This document shows positions 1 to 9,069 of a stretch of 34,454 bases of DNA, piece after piece; position 1 is the stretch's first letter; every line of letters starts with the position of its first letter. A model generated the notes under the pieces. That model was given only the letters and a program-made list of their open reading frames with translations, searched no databases and was not told the DNA's origin. Source of the stretch: a bacterium (GTDB taxonomy: Bacteria; Spirochaetota; Spirochaetia; Treponematales; Rectinemataceae). Position numbers and translations under genes: made by a program. The DNA is taken from the NCBI GenBank assembly GCA_021779995.1, contig JAJXZP010000024.1:1-34454 (forward strand), read 5' to 3'.

Positions 1-1113
1 CTCAATGGCCATGAGCACGGCGCGGTGCGCCGAATTGACGGGCGTTATCACGCGGCTTTCGCGCGCCGAGAGGGAGAGGGACCCGCCCGGACAGGCTCGG
101 ACGCAGACGCCGCAGCCCAGGCAGATCGAGGGGTCGAGCCTGGCCTTCTTGCGCCGGGGATTCCGCGGGTCGCCCGCCGAGACGAGAGCCATCGCCTCCA
201 CGGGGCAGGCTTCGACGCATTTGCCGCAGCCTGTGCAGGTTTCGGCGGCCACGGCGGGCAGGAAGTTGGTCGTCGCTATGGGATTGAGGACGGCGAAGCG
301 CTTCGCGGCCAGGAGGGCTTCGCAGCAGCAGCCGCAGCAATTGCAGATGAAGGCGGGCTCCTCGCGGATATTCTCGCCGAACTGCACGAGTCCATGGCCC
401 AGGGCGACGTCGAGAAGGTCCAGACACTCGGCCTCGTCGACCTCTCTCGCTATGCCGTGCCTGATCAGGGAATCGGCGGTGCCGCCGACGGTCATGCAGA
501 TATTCATGGGCGCGTCGCAGGCTTTATCGAGGTGGCTCATCTTGTGCCTGCAGTAGCAGTCGCCGATGCCGCGATGGGCCGTCGACGTGATGACCTCGCT
601 GGCGCGCTCGTAGTCGAGCACCCGCAGGGTCCGGTCGCCGGGCCCGAGCGCCTTCTCGTTCACGAAGACGCGGCCGAGCTGGGTCTCTCCCCCGACGAAG
701 AGGTTCCTGATGAAGTCCTCTTCGACGTTGAGGTACTGGTAATAGAGTTCCGCCAGGAGCTTCTGGTCGTAATTGCGCCCGATGCGCATCATCGAAAACT
801 CGAAGAAACCGGCCATGGGCGGGGGCATGACGAAAAAGCGGCCCTCTTCCGACACGATGTCGAGGAGCATGCCTCGGGAGGCCAGGGCGTCGAGAATGCC
901 GACGGTTTCGGCCTCGCCCTTCTTCCAGACCCGCGCCGCGGCGCCGACGGTGAAGGGCTTTATGGGGAGGAGGGCCGCCAGCCCCGCCTCCTTCTCCGAG
1001 AAGAGCACCTTGAGGATGTCGAAGAGGAGCTTGCCGGGCGGAGCGCCCTGCGGGAACAGATTGATGCGATCGGCCAGGCTGCTGTAGGCATTCTTGATCG
1101 TGGCGTGGGCCAT
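1..1113 (-). CDS. 4Fe-4S dicluster ferredoxin-type protein, C-terminus truncated by window edge
   Basis: Minus-strand reading from ATG at 1113 is open to position 1: MAHATIKNAYSSLADRINLFPQGAPPGKLLF...; contains CNCCGCCC, CTGCGKCVEACP and CLGCGVCVRACP ferredoxin motifs. The listed long ORFs in other frames do not carry these motifs. Confidence 0.85.
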   Translation of the reverse strand, partial: MAHATIKNAYSSLADRINLFPQGAPPGKLLFDILKVLFSEKEAGLAALLPIKPFTVGAAARVWKKGEAETVGILDALASRGMLLDIVSEEGRFFVMPPPMAGFFEFSMMRIGRNYDQKLLAELYYQYLNVEEDFIRNLFVGGETQLGRVFVNEKALGPGDRTLRVLDYERASEVITSTAHRGIGDCYCRHKMSHLDKACDAPMNICMTVGGTADSLIRHGIAREVDEAECLDLLDVALGHGLVQFGENIREEPAFICNCCGCCCEALLAAKRFAVLNPIATTNFLPAVAAETCTGCGKCVEACPVEAMALVSAGDPRNPRRKKARLDPSICLGCGVCVRACPGGSLSLSARESRVITPVNSAHRAVLMAIE

Positions 1114-1224
1114 GGCATTCCCTCTCACGTGATAGTATCATGAGTCTCGGACTGTCGCCTATATCGGCCCTGCCCGGCCGGGAGGAGGGCTCGCTCTTGA
1201 ATCTCTCTTGCGCCTGCATTAGGA

Positions 1225-3603
1225 TTGGCTAATACTTACGTGGTGGAAATACCAGTGGAGACAGGCACGAACGTGGAAGACCTGCTGCGATCGATGAGCT
1301 CCGCGCAAGGTTTGGATGAAAGTGTCGTCGAGGATTCCCTCGAGAGCGCCGCGGGTGAGCCGCCCGTCCAGACTCCTCCTGAGTCTCCCTCGAGCGCGGA
1401 TTCGATCTTCTCCCAGGTCATCGGCCAGATCGTCCAAGGCCACCGCATCAATCTCGGCGACGGCAGCGACGGGGCCCTCAGTCTCGAGATCCTTCTGGAG
1501 AACTGCAAGGATGCGGTCCTCCTGCTCGAAGCCGAGGGACTGATCACCGAGGCGAATCCCGTGTTTTGCTCGACCTACGGCTATCCGCGAGCGGAGCTGG
1601 TGGGATCCTCGATCCTTTCGCTGGTGCACGAGAGCGAGCGCGACCTGCTCCTCGGCAAACTTCGCCAATTCGCCTCGCACGAGGCCGACGATCGTCCCGC
1701 GAGGGCCGACGACGTCATCGTGTTCCACGGCCTCACCAAGAGCAGATCCATCTTCACGAAGAATTGCCTCGTCTCGCCCTTGTACGCGGGCAAAAAGCGC
1801 CGCATCATGGCGATCTTCCGCGACCGCTTCCTCGACGAGGAGCGCTTCGAGGAACTCAAGCTGAAAGAAGAGCACTATCTCGCCCTCGCCGAGACCATCA
1901 ACGAGGCGATTTTCCGCCTGGACGAGAAGTTCATGATCCTCTTCGCCAACGCGGGCGTCAAGAACGTGTTCGGCTTCGACAAGGAGGAGCTGGTCGGCCA
2001 GCCCCTGACGCGGCTTTTCCCCGAGGAAGTCTTCCGCCATCACGAGCCGGAGTTCCGGAAATATTTCCACATCGACGACGAGGACCGATCCAGTCTCGGC
2101 CTCAGGCGGACCGTCGAGCTCCTCGGCGTCACGAAGAACCGCGGCGTCGCCCCCGTGGAGATGTCCTTCGGCAATTCGAAGGAGCTGCGGGGGAGGACTC
2201 TCACCTGCATCATCAGGGACATCTCGCAGCGGAAGACCCTCGAGCGCAAGCTGCACCACCTCGCCTTCCACGACAAGCTCACCGGCCTCGGCAACCGCGA
2301 TCTTTTGACCGAGGACCTCCGCGAACTGCTCCAGCCCGAGGCCGTCGAGCGCGGCGAACTCGCCGCCCTGGTCCTCCTCGACGTCAGCGACTTCAAGCAC
2401 ATCAACGACACGCTCGGCCATACGATCGGCGACGAGATACTCGTCGAGCTGGCGCGGCGGACTCGCTTCAGCCTGCGCGAGAAGGACACGGCCTACCGCT
2501 ACTCGGGCGACAAATTCGTCGCGCTCCTGCGCTCGGTCAAGCACCAGCAGGACCCGGCCCTCATAGCCAGTCGGCTCCTGGACTCCATACGGATGCCCAT
2601 CGAGCTCCGCATCAATACGGGGGCGAGGCGGCGCATCGAGCTGGGCGCCAATATCGGCATAGCCGTCCTGCCCGAGCACGGCCTGACGGTCGAGGCCGTG
2701 GTGAAGAACGCCGAGATCGCCATGTACTTCGCCAAGGAATCGGGAAAGAACCGATTCATCATCTACAACGAATCGCTCAAGCCCAAGTCGACCGAACGCT
2801 GGCTCCTGGAGCAGGAAATGCGGGACGCGGTCGTCAGGGGCGAGTTCGTGCTTCATTATCAGCCCATCGTGGACCCCGAGGGGAAGATACTCGGCTGCGA
2901 GGCTCTCGTCCGATGGATGCGCGACGGCGCCATCGTCATGCCTTCGAGCATTTTCATCCCCGTCGCCGAGGAGAACGGCGTCATCCTCGCCATCGGCGCG
3001 TGGATCATGAGGCGGGCTCTCATCGACCTCAAGCACCTGTGCGCCCGCGGCTACTGCGGCATCTATTTCAGCATCAACGTCTCCACCCGCCAGTTCGAAC
3101 AGCCCGACTTCGTGAAGTCGGTCGCCGACGCGATCGACGACTCGGGCGTGGACGCCGGGCTCGTGAACCTCGAGCTCACCGAGACGACGCTCATGTCGCA
3201 TCCGGAGGACGCGATCCTGAAGATCCACGCCCTCAAACGCCGCTACCCGGGCATCAGGCTGACGATCGACGACTTCGGCACCGGCTACTCCTCGCTCTCC
3301 TATCTCGCGCGCCTGCCGATCGATTGTCTCAAGGTCGACATATCCTTCGTCCGCGCCCTCGATTCGGAGCAGAACCGCAAGGTCGTCAACGCGATCCTCA
3401 ACCTGGCCGACACGCTCCGCATCGGCGCCATAATCGAGGGCATCGACTCCAAAGAGCACTACAATTACTTCAAGACGCGGGACTGCTATGGCATGCAGGG
3501 CTTCCTCTTCATGAAGGCCGTGCCGCTCGAAGCTTTCGAGACCAAGCTCGATTCGATCCGCCTGGCGGCCAAGGCCTCCCGGAACGAGCATCCCTCGCCG
3601 TGA
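1225..3603 (+). CDS. PAS domain-containing GGDEF/EAL protein (c-di-GMP phosphodiesterase likely; GGDEF degenerate)
   Basis: 792-aa ORF with PAS-like segments, SGDKF in place of GGDEF, EAL motif CEALVRWM, DDFGTGYSSLSYL motif. Start codon uncertain (TTG 1225, GTG 1273 or ATG 1291). Confidence 0.92.
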   Translation: MANTYVVEIPVETGTNVEDLLRSMSSAQGLDESVVEDSLESAAGEPPVQTPPESPSSADSIFSQVIGQIVQGHRINLGDGSDGALSLEILLENCKDAVLLLEAEGLITEANPVFCSTYGYPRAELVGSSILSLVHESERDLLLGKLRQFASHEADDRPARADDVIVFHGLTKSRSIFTKNCLVSPLYAGKKRRIMAIFRDRFLDEERFEELKLKEEHYLALAETINEAIFRLDEKFMILFANAGVKNVFGFDKEELVGQPLTRLFPEEVFRHHEPEFRKYFHIDDEDRSSLGLRRTVELLGVTKNRGVAPVEMSFGNSKELRGRTLTCIIRDISQRKTLERKLHHLAFHDKLTGLGNRDLLTEDLRELLQPEAVERGELAALVLLDVSDFKHINDTLGHTIGDEILVELARRTRFSLREKDTAYRYSGDKFVALLRSVKHQQDPALIASRLLDSIRMPIELRINTGARRRIELGANIGIAVLPEHGLTVEAVVKNAEIAMYFAKESGKNRFIIYNESLKPKSTERWLLEQEMRDAVVRGEFVLHYQPIVDPEGKILGCEALVRWMRDGAIVMPSSIFIPVAEENGVILAIGAWIMRRALIDLKHLCARGYCGIYFSINVSTRQFEQPDFVKSVADAIDDSGVDAGLVNLELTETTLMSHPEDAILKIHALKRRYPGIRLTIDDFGTGYSSLSYLARLPIDCLKVDISFVRALDSEQNRKVVNAILNLADTLRIGAIIEGIDSKEHYNYFKTRDCYGMQGFLFMKAVPLEAFETKLDSIRLAAKASRNEHPSP

Positions 3604-3631
3604 GTTCGACGGCACCTTCCTCGCAACGCGT

Positions 3632-4579
3632 ATGTTTCGTATAACGCGCACGACGATCGGCCCGTTCCCGGCGTACCGCCTCTCCTCCGGCTCGGGCGAC
3701 GAACTGGTCGTCCTTGGGCTGGGCGGCACCGTGCGCGAGCTTGCCCTGTGTCCCGAGGGAGGCGGCCCGGGCCTGCGCCTGCTGTCGCGCTGCGGGATCG
3801 CCGAGATCGCCGAGGACCCGCTGTTCCGGGGCCGCCTGCTCTTCCCCTTCAACGACCGCATCCCCGGAGGGCGCTACGTCTTCGAAGGCCGGGAACACCG
3901 GCTCCGGATCAACTCGGCCGAGGACGGCTCGGCCATCCACGGCTTTCTCTACCGTCGCGGCATGGAGTGCGTCGGCGAGGACGCCGGCCTGGACGGCGCC
4001 CGCCTCGTCCTGCGCGAAAGGATCCGGCCGGGCGAGGAGCCGGGCTATCCCTTCGCGCTTTCCCTGCGGGTGGAGTACGAGCTGGGCCGTGGCCGGGCCG
4101 CGCTATCCTTCGTCGTCCGCAACGAGGGCAAGGGGAGGGCGCCCTTCGCCCTGGGCTGGCACCCGTATTTCGAACTCGGGAAGGCGGCGGACGAGCTCGT
4201 CCTCGAGCATCGCGGCGAGCGCTACCTGCCGGTGGACGAGTCCCTCATGCCGCTGGGCGGCCTGGCCGATGTCGCCGGCGGCCCCTACGACTTCCGCGGC
4301 GGCCGCCGCGTGGGGGCGCACAGCCTCGACGTTGCCCTCGCCGCGCCGCCCGACGGGCGCGTCCTGCTTTCCCGCCCGGGCGAGGCGGCCCTCGAACTTC
4401 ACGCCGACCGGGAGCTCTTTCCCTTCACCCAGCTCTTCGTCCCGCCGGCCCGGGATTCGCTCGCCGTCGAGCCGATAAGCTCGCCCACGAACGCCTTCAA
4501 CCGGAGCGAGCTCGGCCTGCAGGTCCTCGCGCCCGGCGAGGAGCGGCGCGGCCGCATAACGCTTGAGCGAAAGCGCTGA
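3632..4579 (+). CDS. aldose 1-epimerase family protein
   Basis: 315-aa ORF; NDRIPGGRYVFEGREHRLRIN...IHGFLYR, GWHPYF and PISSPTNAFNR typical of galactose mutarotase-like aldose epimerases. Confidence 0.85.
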   Translation: MFRITRTTIGPFPAYRLSSGSGDELVVLGLGGTVRELALCPEGGGPGLRLLSRCGIAEIAEDPLFRGRLLFPFNDRIPGGRYVFEGREHRLRINSAEDGSAIHGFLYRRGMECVGEDAGLDGARLVLRERIRPGEEPGYPFALSLRVEYELGRGRAALSFVVRNEGKGRAPFALGWHPYFELGKAADELVLEHRGERYLPVDESLMPLGGLADVAGGPYDFRGGRRVGAHSLDVALAAPPDGRVLLSRPGEAALELHADRELFPFTQLFVPPARDSLAVEPISSPTNAFNRSELGLQVLAPGEERRGRITLERKR

Positions 4580-5183
4580 GCCCGTGTACGATTGCGTGAT
4601 CCCTGCCGCCGGGGCCTCGTCCCGGATGGGCGAGTTCAAGCCTCTCCTGCCGTTCGGCCCGGCCAGCATCGTCGAGACCACCGTGGGTTCGGCCCTCGCC
4701 GCCGGCTGTCGCGTCATTCTCGTCGTAGGATATCGCGGCGCCGAGCTGGCCTCGCTCTTCGCCGGCCGGTCCGGCGTGCTCGTGGCCGAGAATCCCGACT
4801 GGGAACTCGGCATGCTCGGCTCGCTCCAGACCGGCCTACGGCGCGTCGAGAGCCCCTGGTTCTTCACCCTTCCCGCCGACATGCCCCTCGTTCTCCCCGC
4901 CGTCTACGACCTGCTGCACCGAGCGCGCATGGCCGGCTCCGCGGCGGCGGCCCCGGAGCCGGCCGCCTACTTCGCCTCCCACGAGGGGAGGGCGGGGCAT
5001 CCCGTCCTCATCCCTTCGGCCTGGATACCCGAGATGCTCGGGCTGCCGCCCGGCGGGCGGATGCGCGGCTTTCTCGAGAAGCGCCGCATGGTCCTGGTCG
5101 AGGCGGGGACGGAGGCGGTGCATCTCGACCTGGACCTTCCGATCGACTATCGACGAACGCTCGAAGAGCTTGGGCCCTCGTGA
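4563..5183 (+). CDS. MobA/MocA-like NTP-transferase family protein
   Basis: N-terminal CVIPAAGASSRMGEFKPLLPFG nucleotidyltransferase signature; FTLPADMPLV; overlaps upstream gene end (TTG start 4563 or GTG 4583). Confidence 0.82.
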   Translation: MSESAEPVYDCVIPAAGASSRMGEFKPLLPFGPASIVETTVGSALAAGCRVILVVGYRGAELASLFAGRSGVLVAENPDWELGMLGSLQTGLRRVESPWFFTLPADMPLVLPAVYDLLHRARMAGSAAAAPEPAAYFASHEGRAGHPVLIPSAWIPEMLGLPPGGRMRGFLEKRRMVLVEAGTEAVHLDLDLPIDYRRTLEELGPS

Positions 5184-5278
5184 GCGGAACGCGGGTGAAC
5201 GGGAAGGGGATCGGCGAGTCCGGCCGGGGAAAGGCCGCGCGGGAATCAGGCACCGAAAAAGGGCCGCCCCGGTGCGCG

Positions 5279-5314
5279 AAAAAAAAGGCGCTCGAAGGAC
5301 AGACCTTCGAGCGC
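5279..5314 (-). terminator. Rho-independent terminator of the minus-strand sugar ABC operon
   Basis: Perfect 11-bp inverted repeat gcgctcgaagg-acaga-ccttcgagcgc (5288-5314) flanked by A8 at 5279-5286, i.e. U-tract on the minus strand, just downstream of the permease stop at 5346. Confidence 0.9.
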
Positions 5315-5345
5315 TGTGTGCGATTCTTGCTCTCCGGGCCGAGGG

Positions 5346-6410
5346 CTAGGGCGCCTTCGCCGCCCGGCGGGCGGATAGCGATGCCTTGGCTCGGCCTCTC
5401 CGGATGAGTTCCGGCGCCATGATGGCGATGATGAGGATGAAGCCGTCGGCGATGTTCATCACCTGCCCCGGTATGTTGACGAGACCCATGCCGAACTGGA
5501 GGAAGCCAAGGAGGAAGACTCCGAGGGCCACTCCCCATATCTTGCCGCGGCCGCCGGTGATGGCCACACCGCCGAGAACGACGGTCGTGATGACATCGAG
5601 TTCCCAGCCCGTGGCGATATTCGGCCTCGTGCTCCCCACCCGGGAGGTGAGCAGAATCGAGGCGATACCGGCCGCGAGTCCGTTCAGCGTGAAGGCGATG
5701 AGGCGGTAGCGGTCGACATTCACGCCCGAGAAGCGAGTGGTCGTCTGATTGTTGCCGATGGCGTACACGCGCCTGCCGAACGAGGTCTTATGGAGGAGGA
5801 ATCCCGTACCGGCGGCGAGGACGGCGAAGAGGACTAGTTCGAAGGGCACGTGCGTGCCCGGGATGTAGCCCTGCCCGAAATAGGCGAAAGATCGCGGATA
5901 CACGGTATACGCGCCATCGCCGAGGATGACCGAGGCGATCCCCCGATAGAGCGAAAGCGTGCCGATCGTCACGGCGATGGAAGGGATGGCGAAGCGCGTG
6001 ATGAGCATGCCGTTGAACCAGCCGAGGGCCGAGCCCACGACAAGGCCGACGAGGATCAGCACGGGAGTGTGGGCGCCGGCAGCGGAGGCCATGCCCATGA
6101 AAACCGACGTCAGCGCCAGGTTGGAGGCGACGGAGATGTCGATATCTCCGCAGATGATGACGAGCATCATCGGCAGGGCCATGATCGCCTTTTCCATGAA
6201 ATTGAACGTGGAATCGAGCAGATTGGGGGCGTTGAGGAAATACGGCGAGATGAAGGAATTGACCAGGAACACGGCCACGAGGAGATAGACGAGGAGCATC
6301 TCCCACTGCGTGGCCAGATTCCGCAGACTGTGAGCGCGCGTCCGGGAAGCACCATCCCGAGACGTGCCGGCGCGGGCCGAGGTTTCGGTCCCCGATTTTT
6401 GCCCGGTCAT
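5346..6410 (-). CDS. sugar ABC transporter permease (RbsC/RhaPQ family)
   Basis: 354 aa, multiple TM segments; GDIDISVASNLALTSV, GWFNGMLITRFAIPSIAVTIGTLSLYRGIA, VVLGGVAITGGRGKIWGVALG. Confidence 0.92.
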   Translation of the reverse strand: MTGQKSGTETSARAGTSRDGASRTRAHSLRNLATQWEMLLVYLLVAVFLVNSFISPYFLNAPNLLDSTFNFMEKAIMALPMMLVIICGDIDISVASNLALTSVFMGMASAAGAHTPVLILVGLVVGSALGWFNGMLITRFAIPSIAVTIGTLSLYRGIASVILGDGAYTVYPRSFAYFGQGYIPGTHVPFELVLFAVLAAGTGFLLHKTSFGRRVYAIGNNQTTTRFSGVNVDRYRLIAFTLNGLAAGIASILLTSRVGSTRPNIATGWELDVITTVVLGGVAITGGRGKIWGVALGVFLLGFLQFGMGLVNIPGQVMNIADGFILIIAIMAPELIRRGRAKASLSARRAAKAP

Positions 6411-7384
6411 CAGAGCACTCTCCTTTTGAGCATACTGGCCTGCGCGCGCCGATCGAGTACGGTATTGAGGACGATCGCGAGCAGGATGACGAAACCTTGG
6501 ATCGCCACCTGCCAGAACGGAGAAATCCGGATCATGGAGAGGGCGTTTTTCACGACTCCGATGAAGATCGAGCCGAGGAGCACGCCGGCGATGGTCCCGT
6601 AGCCTCCCAGGATGCTGACCCCGCCGACGACGCAGGCCGCCACTGTCTGCAGTTCGAGGCCTGCGGCCGAATCATTCGCCGCCGAGGCGTAGAAGGCCAC
6701 CCAGAGATAGCCGGCGAGTCCGCTCAATATCCCGGAGAGGGCGAAGACCATGAAGTTCGTCTTCTTGACGTCGATGCCGACGTACTGCGAGGCGAGCATA
6801 TTGCCGCCGATGCCATAGATATCCCTGCCTTTGCGTGTCAGATGCAGGAAGACGGCGAAGACGGCGAAGACGACGATGGCGATGCAGATCATATTTGAGA
6901 GGCCTAAGAACGAAGCCTGGGGAAAGTCGCGGAAGGGCGCGGCCATCTGATCCGCGCTCACCCAGGTTCCGCCCGACAGCACGATGACGAAGCCTCGGTA
7001 GATGCTCAAAGTGCCCAGCGTGGCGATGATCGGCGGGATGTTGAGCGCCGAGACGAGCAGGCCGTTGAAGGAACCGAGGACGAAGCCGATGGCCATCGCC
7101 GCCAGGATGATCACGACTAGCGGCATATTGGGATTCACCTTGTCGAGCAAGGCCACGCTCATCCCCGTGAAGCCCATGATCGAGGCGACCGAGAGATCGA
7201 TGCCGCCGGTCAGGATCACGAGGAATTGCCCGATGCTCACCACGAAGAGAATGGAACTGTCCTTGAAGATGAACAGGAAATTCCCCGGAGTGACGAAATC
7301 GTGCGCGCGGAAGCCCACGGCCGCCGCCAGTATCAGGATGATGACGAAGAGACTCGTCTCCCGCCGTTTGAACAGGTCTTTCAT
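6410..7384 (-). CDS. sugar ABC transporter permease (RbsC/RhaPQ family)
   Basis: MKDLFKRRETSLFVIILILAAAVGF... start at 7384; GGIDLSVASIMGFTG, NIPPIIATLGTLSIYRG, CVVGGVSILGGYGTIAGVLLG. Overlaps the next permease by 1 nt. Confidence 0.92.
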   Translation of the reverse strand: MKDLFKRRETSLFVIILILAAAVGFRAHDFVTPGNFLFIFKDSSILFVVSIGQFLVILTGGIDLSVASIMGFTGMSVALLDKVNPNMPLVVIILAAMAIGFVLGSFNGLLVSALNIPPIIATLGTLSIYRGFVIVLSGGTWVSADQMAAPFRDFPQASFLGLSNMICIAIVVFAVFAVFLHLTRKGRDIYGIGGNMLASQYVGIDVKKTNFMVFALSGILSGLAGYLWVAFYASAANDSAAGLELQTVAACVVGGVSILGGYGTIAGVLLGSIFIGVVKNALSMIRISPFWQVAIQGFVILLAIVLNTVLDRRAQASMLKRRVL

Positions 7385-8898
7385 AGGGGGGACCTCTCTC
7401 CTCCATGCCCGGCCGTCGCGGCCGTCGCGGCCAGCATCACCTTTTCGGGGCTGGCCTCGGCTCGACTGATTCGGGCGGTGATTCGTCCCTCGTGCATGAC
7501 GATGACGCTGTCGGACATGCCGAGAATCTCGGGCAGCTCCGACGAGACGAGAATGACTGCTATCTTCCGGGCGGCCAGCTCGGATATGAACTTGTGGACC
7601 GTGGCCTTCGTCCCGACATCGATGCCCTTTGTGGGTTCGTCGAGCACGAGCACGCGCGGATTGGTGGCGAGCCACTTCGCGATGACGACCTTCTGCTGGT
7701 TTCCGCCCGAGAGGCTGTTCACCGGGGCTTCCCAGCCGGCGCTTTTGACCTGGAGCATGCTGCCGTAGCGCTCGGCGATTTCGTTCTCGGCCTCCCTGCG
7801 GAGGATGCGGTGCTTCGCGAGGTTCGAGATGATCGGGAGGGTCATGTTTTCGCGGATATTCATGGCGAGGATCGCGCCTTGGAGTTGCCGGTCTTCCGGA
7901 ACGAGGGCTATGCCCTGGCGCATCGCCTCGGCGGGATTCCGGATCGCGACCTTCGTGCCTCCGATGCTGATCTCGCCGCCGTCGGCTCGATCGATGCCGA
8001 AGAGGACCCGCATCACCTCGGAACGGCCGGCCCCGACGAGTCCGAAGAAGCCGAGGATCTCGCCCTGGCGCAGTTCGAACGAGATGTCCTTGAAGACGCC
8101 GTTTCGCGTCAGATGGTCGACCTTGAGCGCGACGGGCCCCGGCGCGACCTCGGTTTTCTCGTACATCTGGTCGAGGCTCCTGCCCACCATCAGGCGGACG
8201 ATCTGGTCGACCGTGCTCGTCTTGACCTGACCCTCGCCCACCCAGGCGCCGTCGCGCAGGACCGTATACGAATCGGCGATTTCGTAGATCTCCTCGAACT
8301 TGTGCGAGATGAAGATCACGGCCTTGCCGTCCGCGACGAGCTGCCGGACTATCTTGTAGAGATGCTCGACCTCGCGCAGCGTGAGGGCGGAGGTCGGCTC
8401 GTCCATGATGACGATTTTCGTGTTGATCGACAGGGCCTTGGCGATTTCCACCATCTGGCGCTCGGCGAAACTCAGGGTCTTGACCTTGGATCGCGGATCG
8501 ATCCCGATATCGAGGCTTGCCAAAAGCTCGCGCGTCCTCTTCTCCATGGACCCCCAGCCGATGAAGCCGCGCTTCGTGAGATGGTGGCCCATGAAGATAT
8601 TCTCCGTCACCGAGAGTTCGGGGAACATCGTGGCTTCCTGGTGGATGGCGGAGATGCCCACGAGCTGCGACTCGTGGGGCGACCTGAACGCGACCCGGCG
8701 TCCCTCGAGGTAAATCTCTCCCTCGGACGGAGGCAAGACGCCGGAGAGTATCTTCACCAGCGTCGATTTTCCTGCGCCGTTCTCCCCGATGAGCGCGTGT
8801 ACCTCGCCTGAGTGCACGCTCAGCGATACGTTGTCGAGCGCTCTGATCCCGGGGAATCTCTTGCTGATGCCGTTCAAACGTAGCAGTGGCTCTTCCAC
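7381..8898 (-). CDS. sugar ABC transporter ATP-binding protein (RbsA/RhaT-like, two ABC domains)
   Basis: 505 aa; Walker A GENGAGKST, LSFAERQMVEIAKAL, second domain LSGGNQQKVVIAKWL, IVIMDEPTSAL and VLVLDEPTKGIDVG. Confidence 0.95.
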   Translation of the reverse strand: MEEPLLRLNGISKRFPGIRALDNVSLSVHSGEVHALIGENGAGKSTLVKILSGVLPPSEGEIYLEGRRVAFRSPHESQLVGISAIHQEATMFPELSVTENIFMGHHLTKRGFIGWGSMEKRTRELLASLDIGIDPRSKVKTLSFAERQMVEIAKALSINTKIVIMDEPTSALTLREVEHLYKIVRQLVADGKAVIFISHKFEEIYEIADSYTVLRDGAWVGEGQVKTSTVDQIVRLMVGRSLDQMYEKTEVAPGPVALKVDHLTRNGVFKDISFELRQGEILGFFGLVGAGRSEVMRVLFGIDRADGGEISIGGTKVAIRNPAEAMRQGIALVPEDRQLQGAILAMNIRENMTLPIISNLAKHRILRREAENEIAERYGSMLQVKSAGWEAPVNSLSGGNQQKVVIAKWLATNPRVLVLDEPTKGIDVGTKATVHKFISELAARKIAVILVSSELPEILGMSDSVIVMHEGRITARISRAEASPEKVMLAATAATAGHGGERSPL

Positions 8899-8928
8899 CT
8901 ATTCCTCGCATTTACTGGAAAATTGATG

Positions 8929-9036
8929 GCCGCTTCAGCGGCGAACATGGATGCGGGTCCGTGAGGACCGTCGCCTGCGACTGATCCGGGCGGCGCCTGC
9001 CCGGGGAACCGGAGCCGATCGCGGCAACGGTTCCCC
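8929..9036 (-). promoter_or_regulatory. Cluster of three hairpins in the SBP-ATPase intergenic region
   Basis: gccgc-ttca-gcggc (8929-8942); ggtcc-gtga-ggacc (8956-8969); ggggaaccg (9003-9011)/cggttcccc (9028-9036). Lie between SBP stop (9070) and ATPase start (8898). Confidence 0.6.
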
Positions 9037-9069
9037 TGAACAGACCCGGGGTCACCGGGACCCTGCGTC

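Noticed and set aside
1566-3644. 692-aa plus-strand ORF in an alternative frame of the GGDEF/EAL gene
   Set aside because: Arg/Pro-rich shadow frame with no recognisable domain; the correct frame is 1225-3603.
1219-3861. 880-aa minus-strand ORF opposite the GGDEF/EAL gene
   Set aside because: Low-complexity Asp/Glu/Arg/Val-rich translation typical of the antisense frame of a high-GC gene; the plus strand carries clear domain motifs.
6410-8911. 833-aa single minus ORF spanning permease and ATPase
   Set aside because: Only the C-terminal part (MKDLFKRR onward, 6410-7384) is a real permease; the N-terminal part is the wrong frame of the ATPase gene (7381-8898). Not a genuine fusion.
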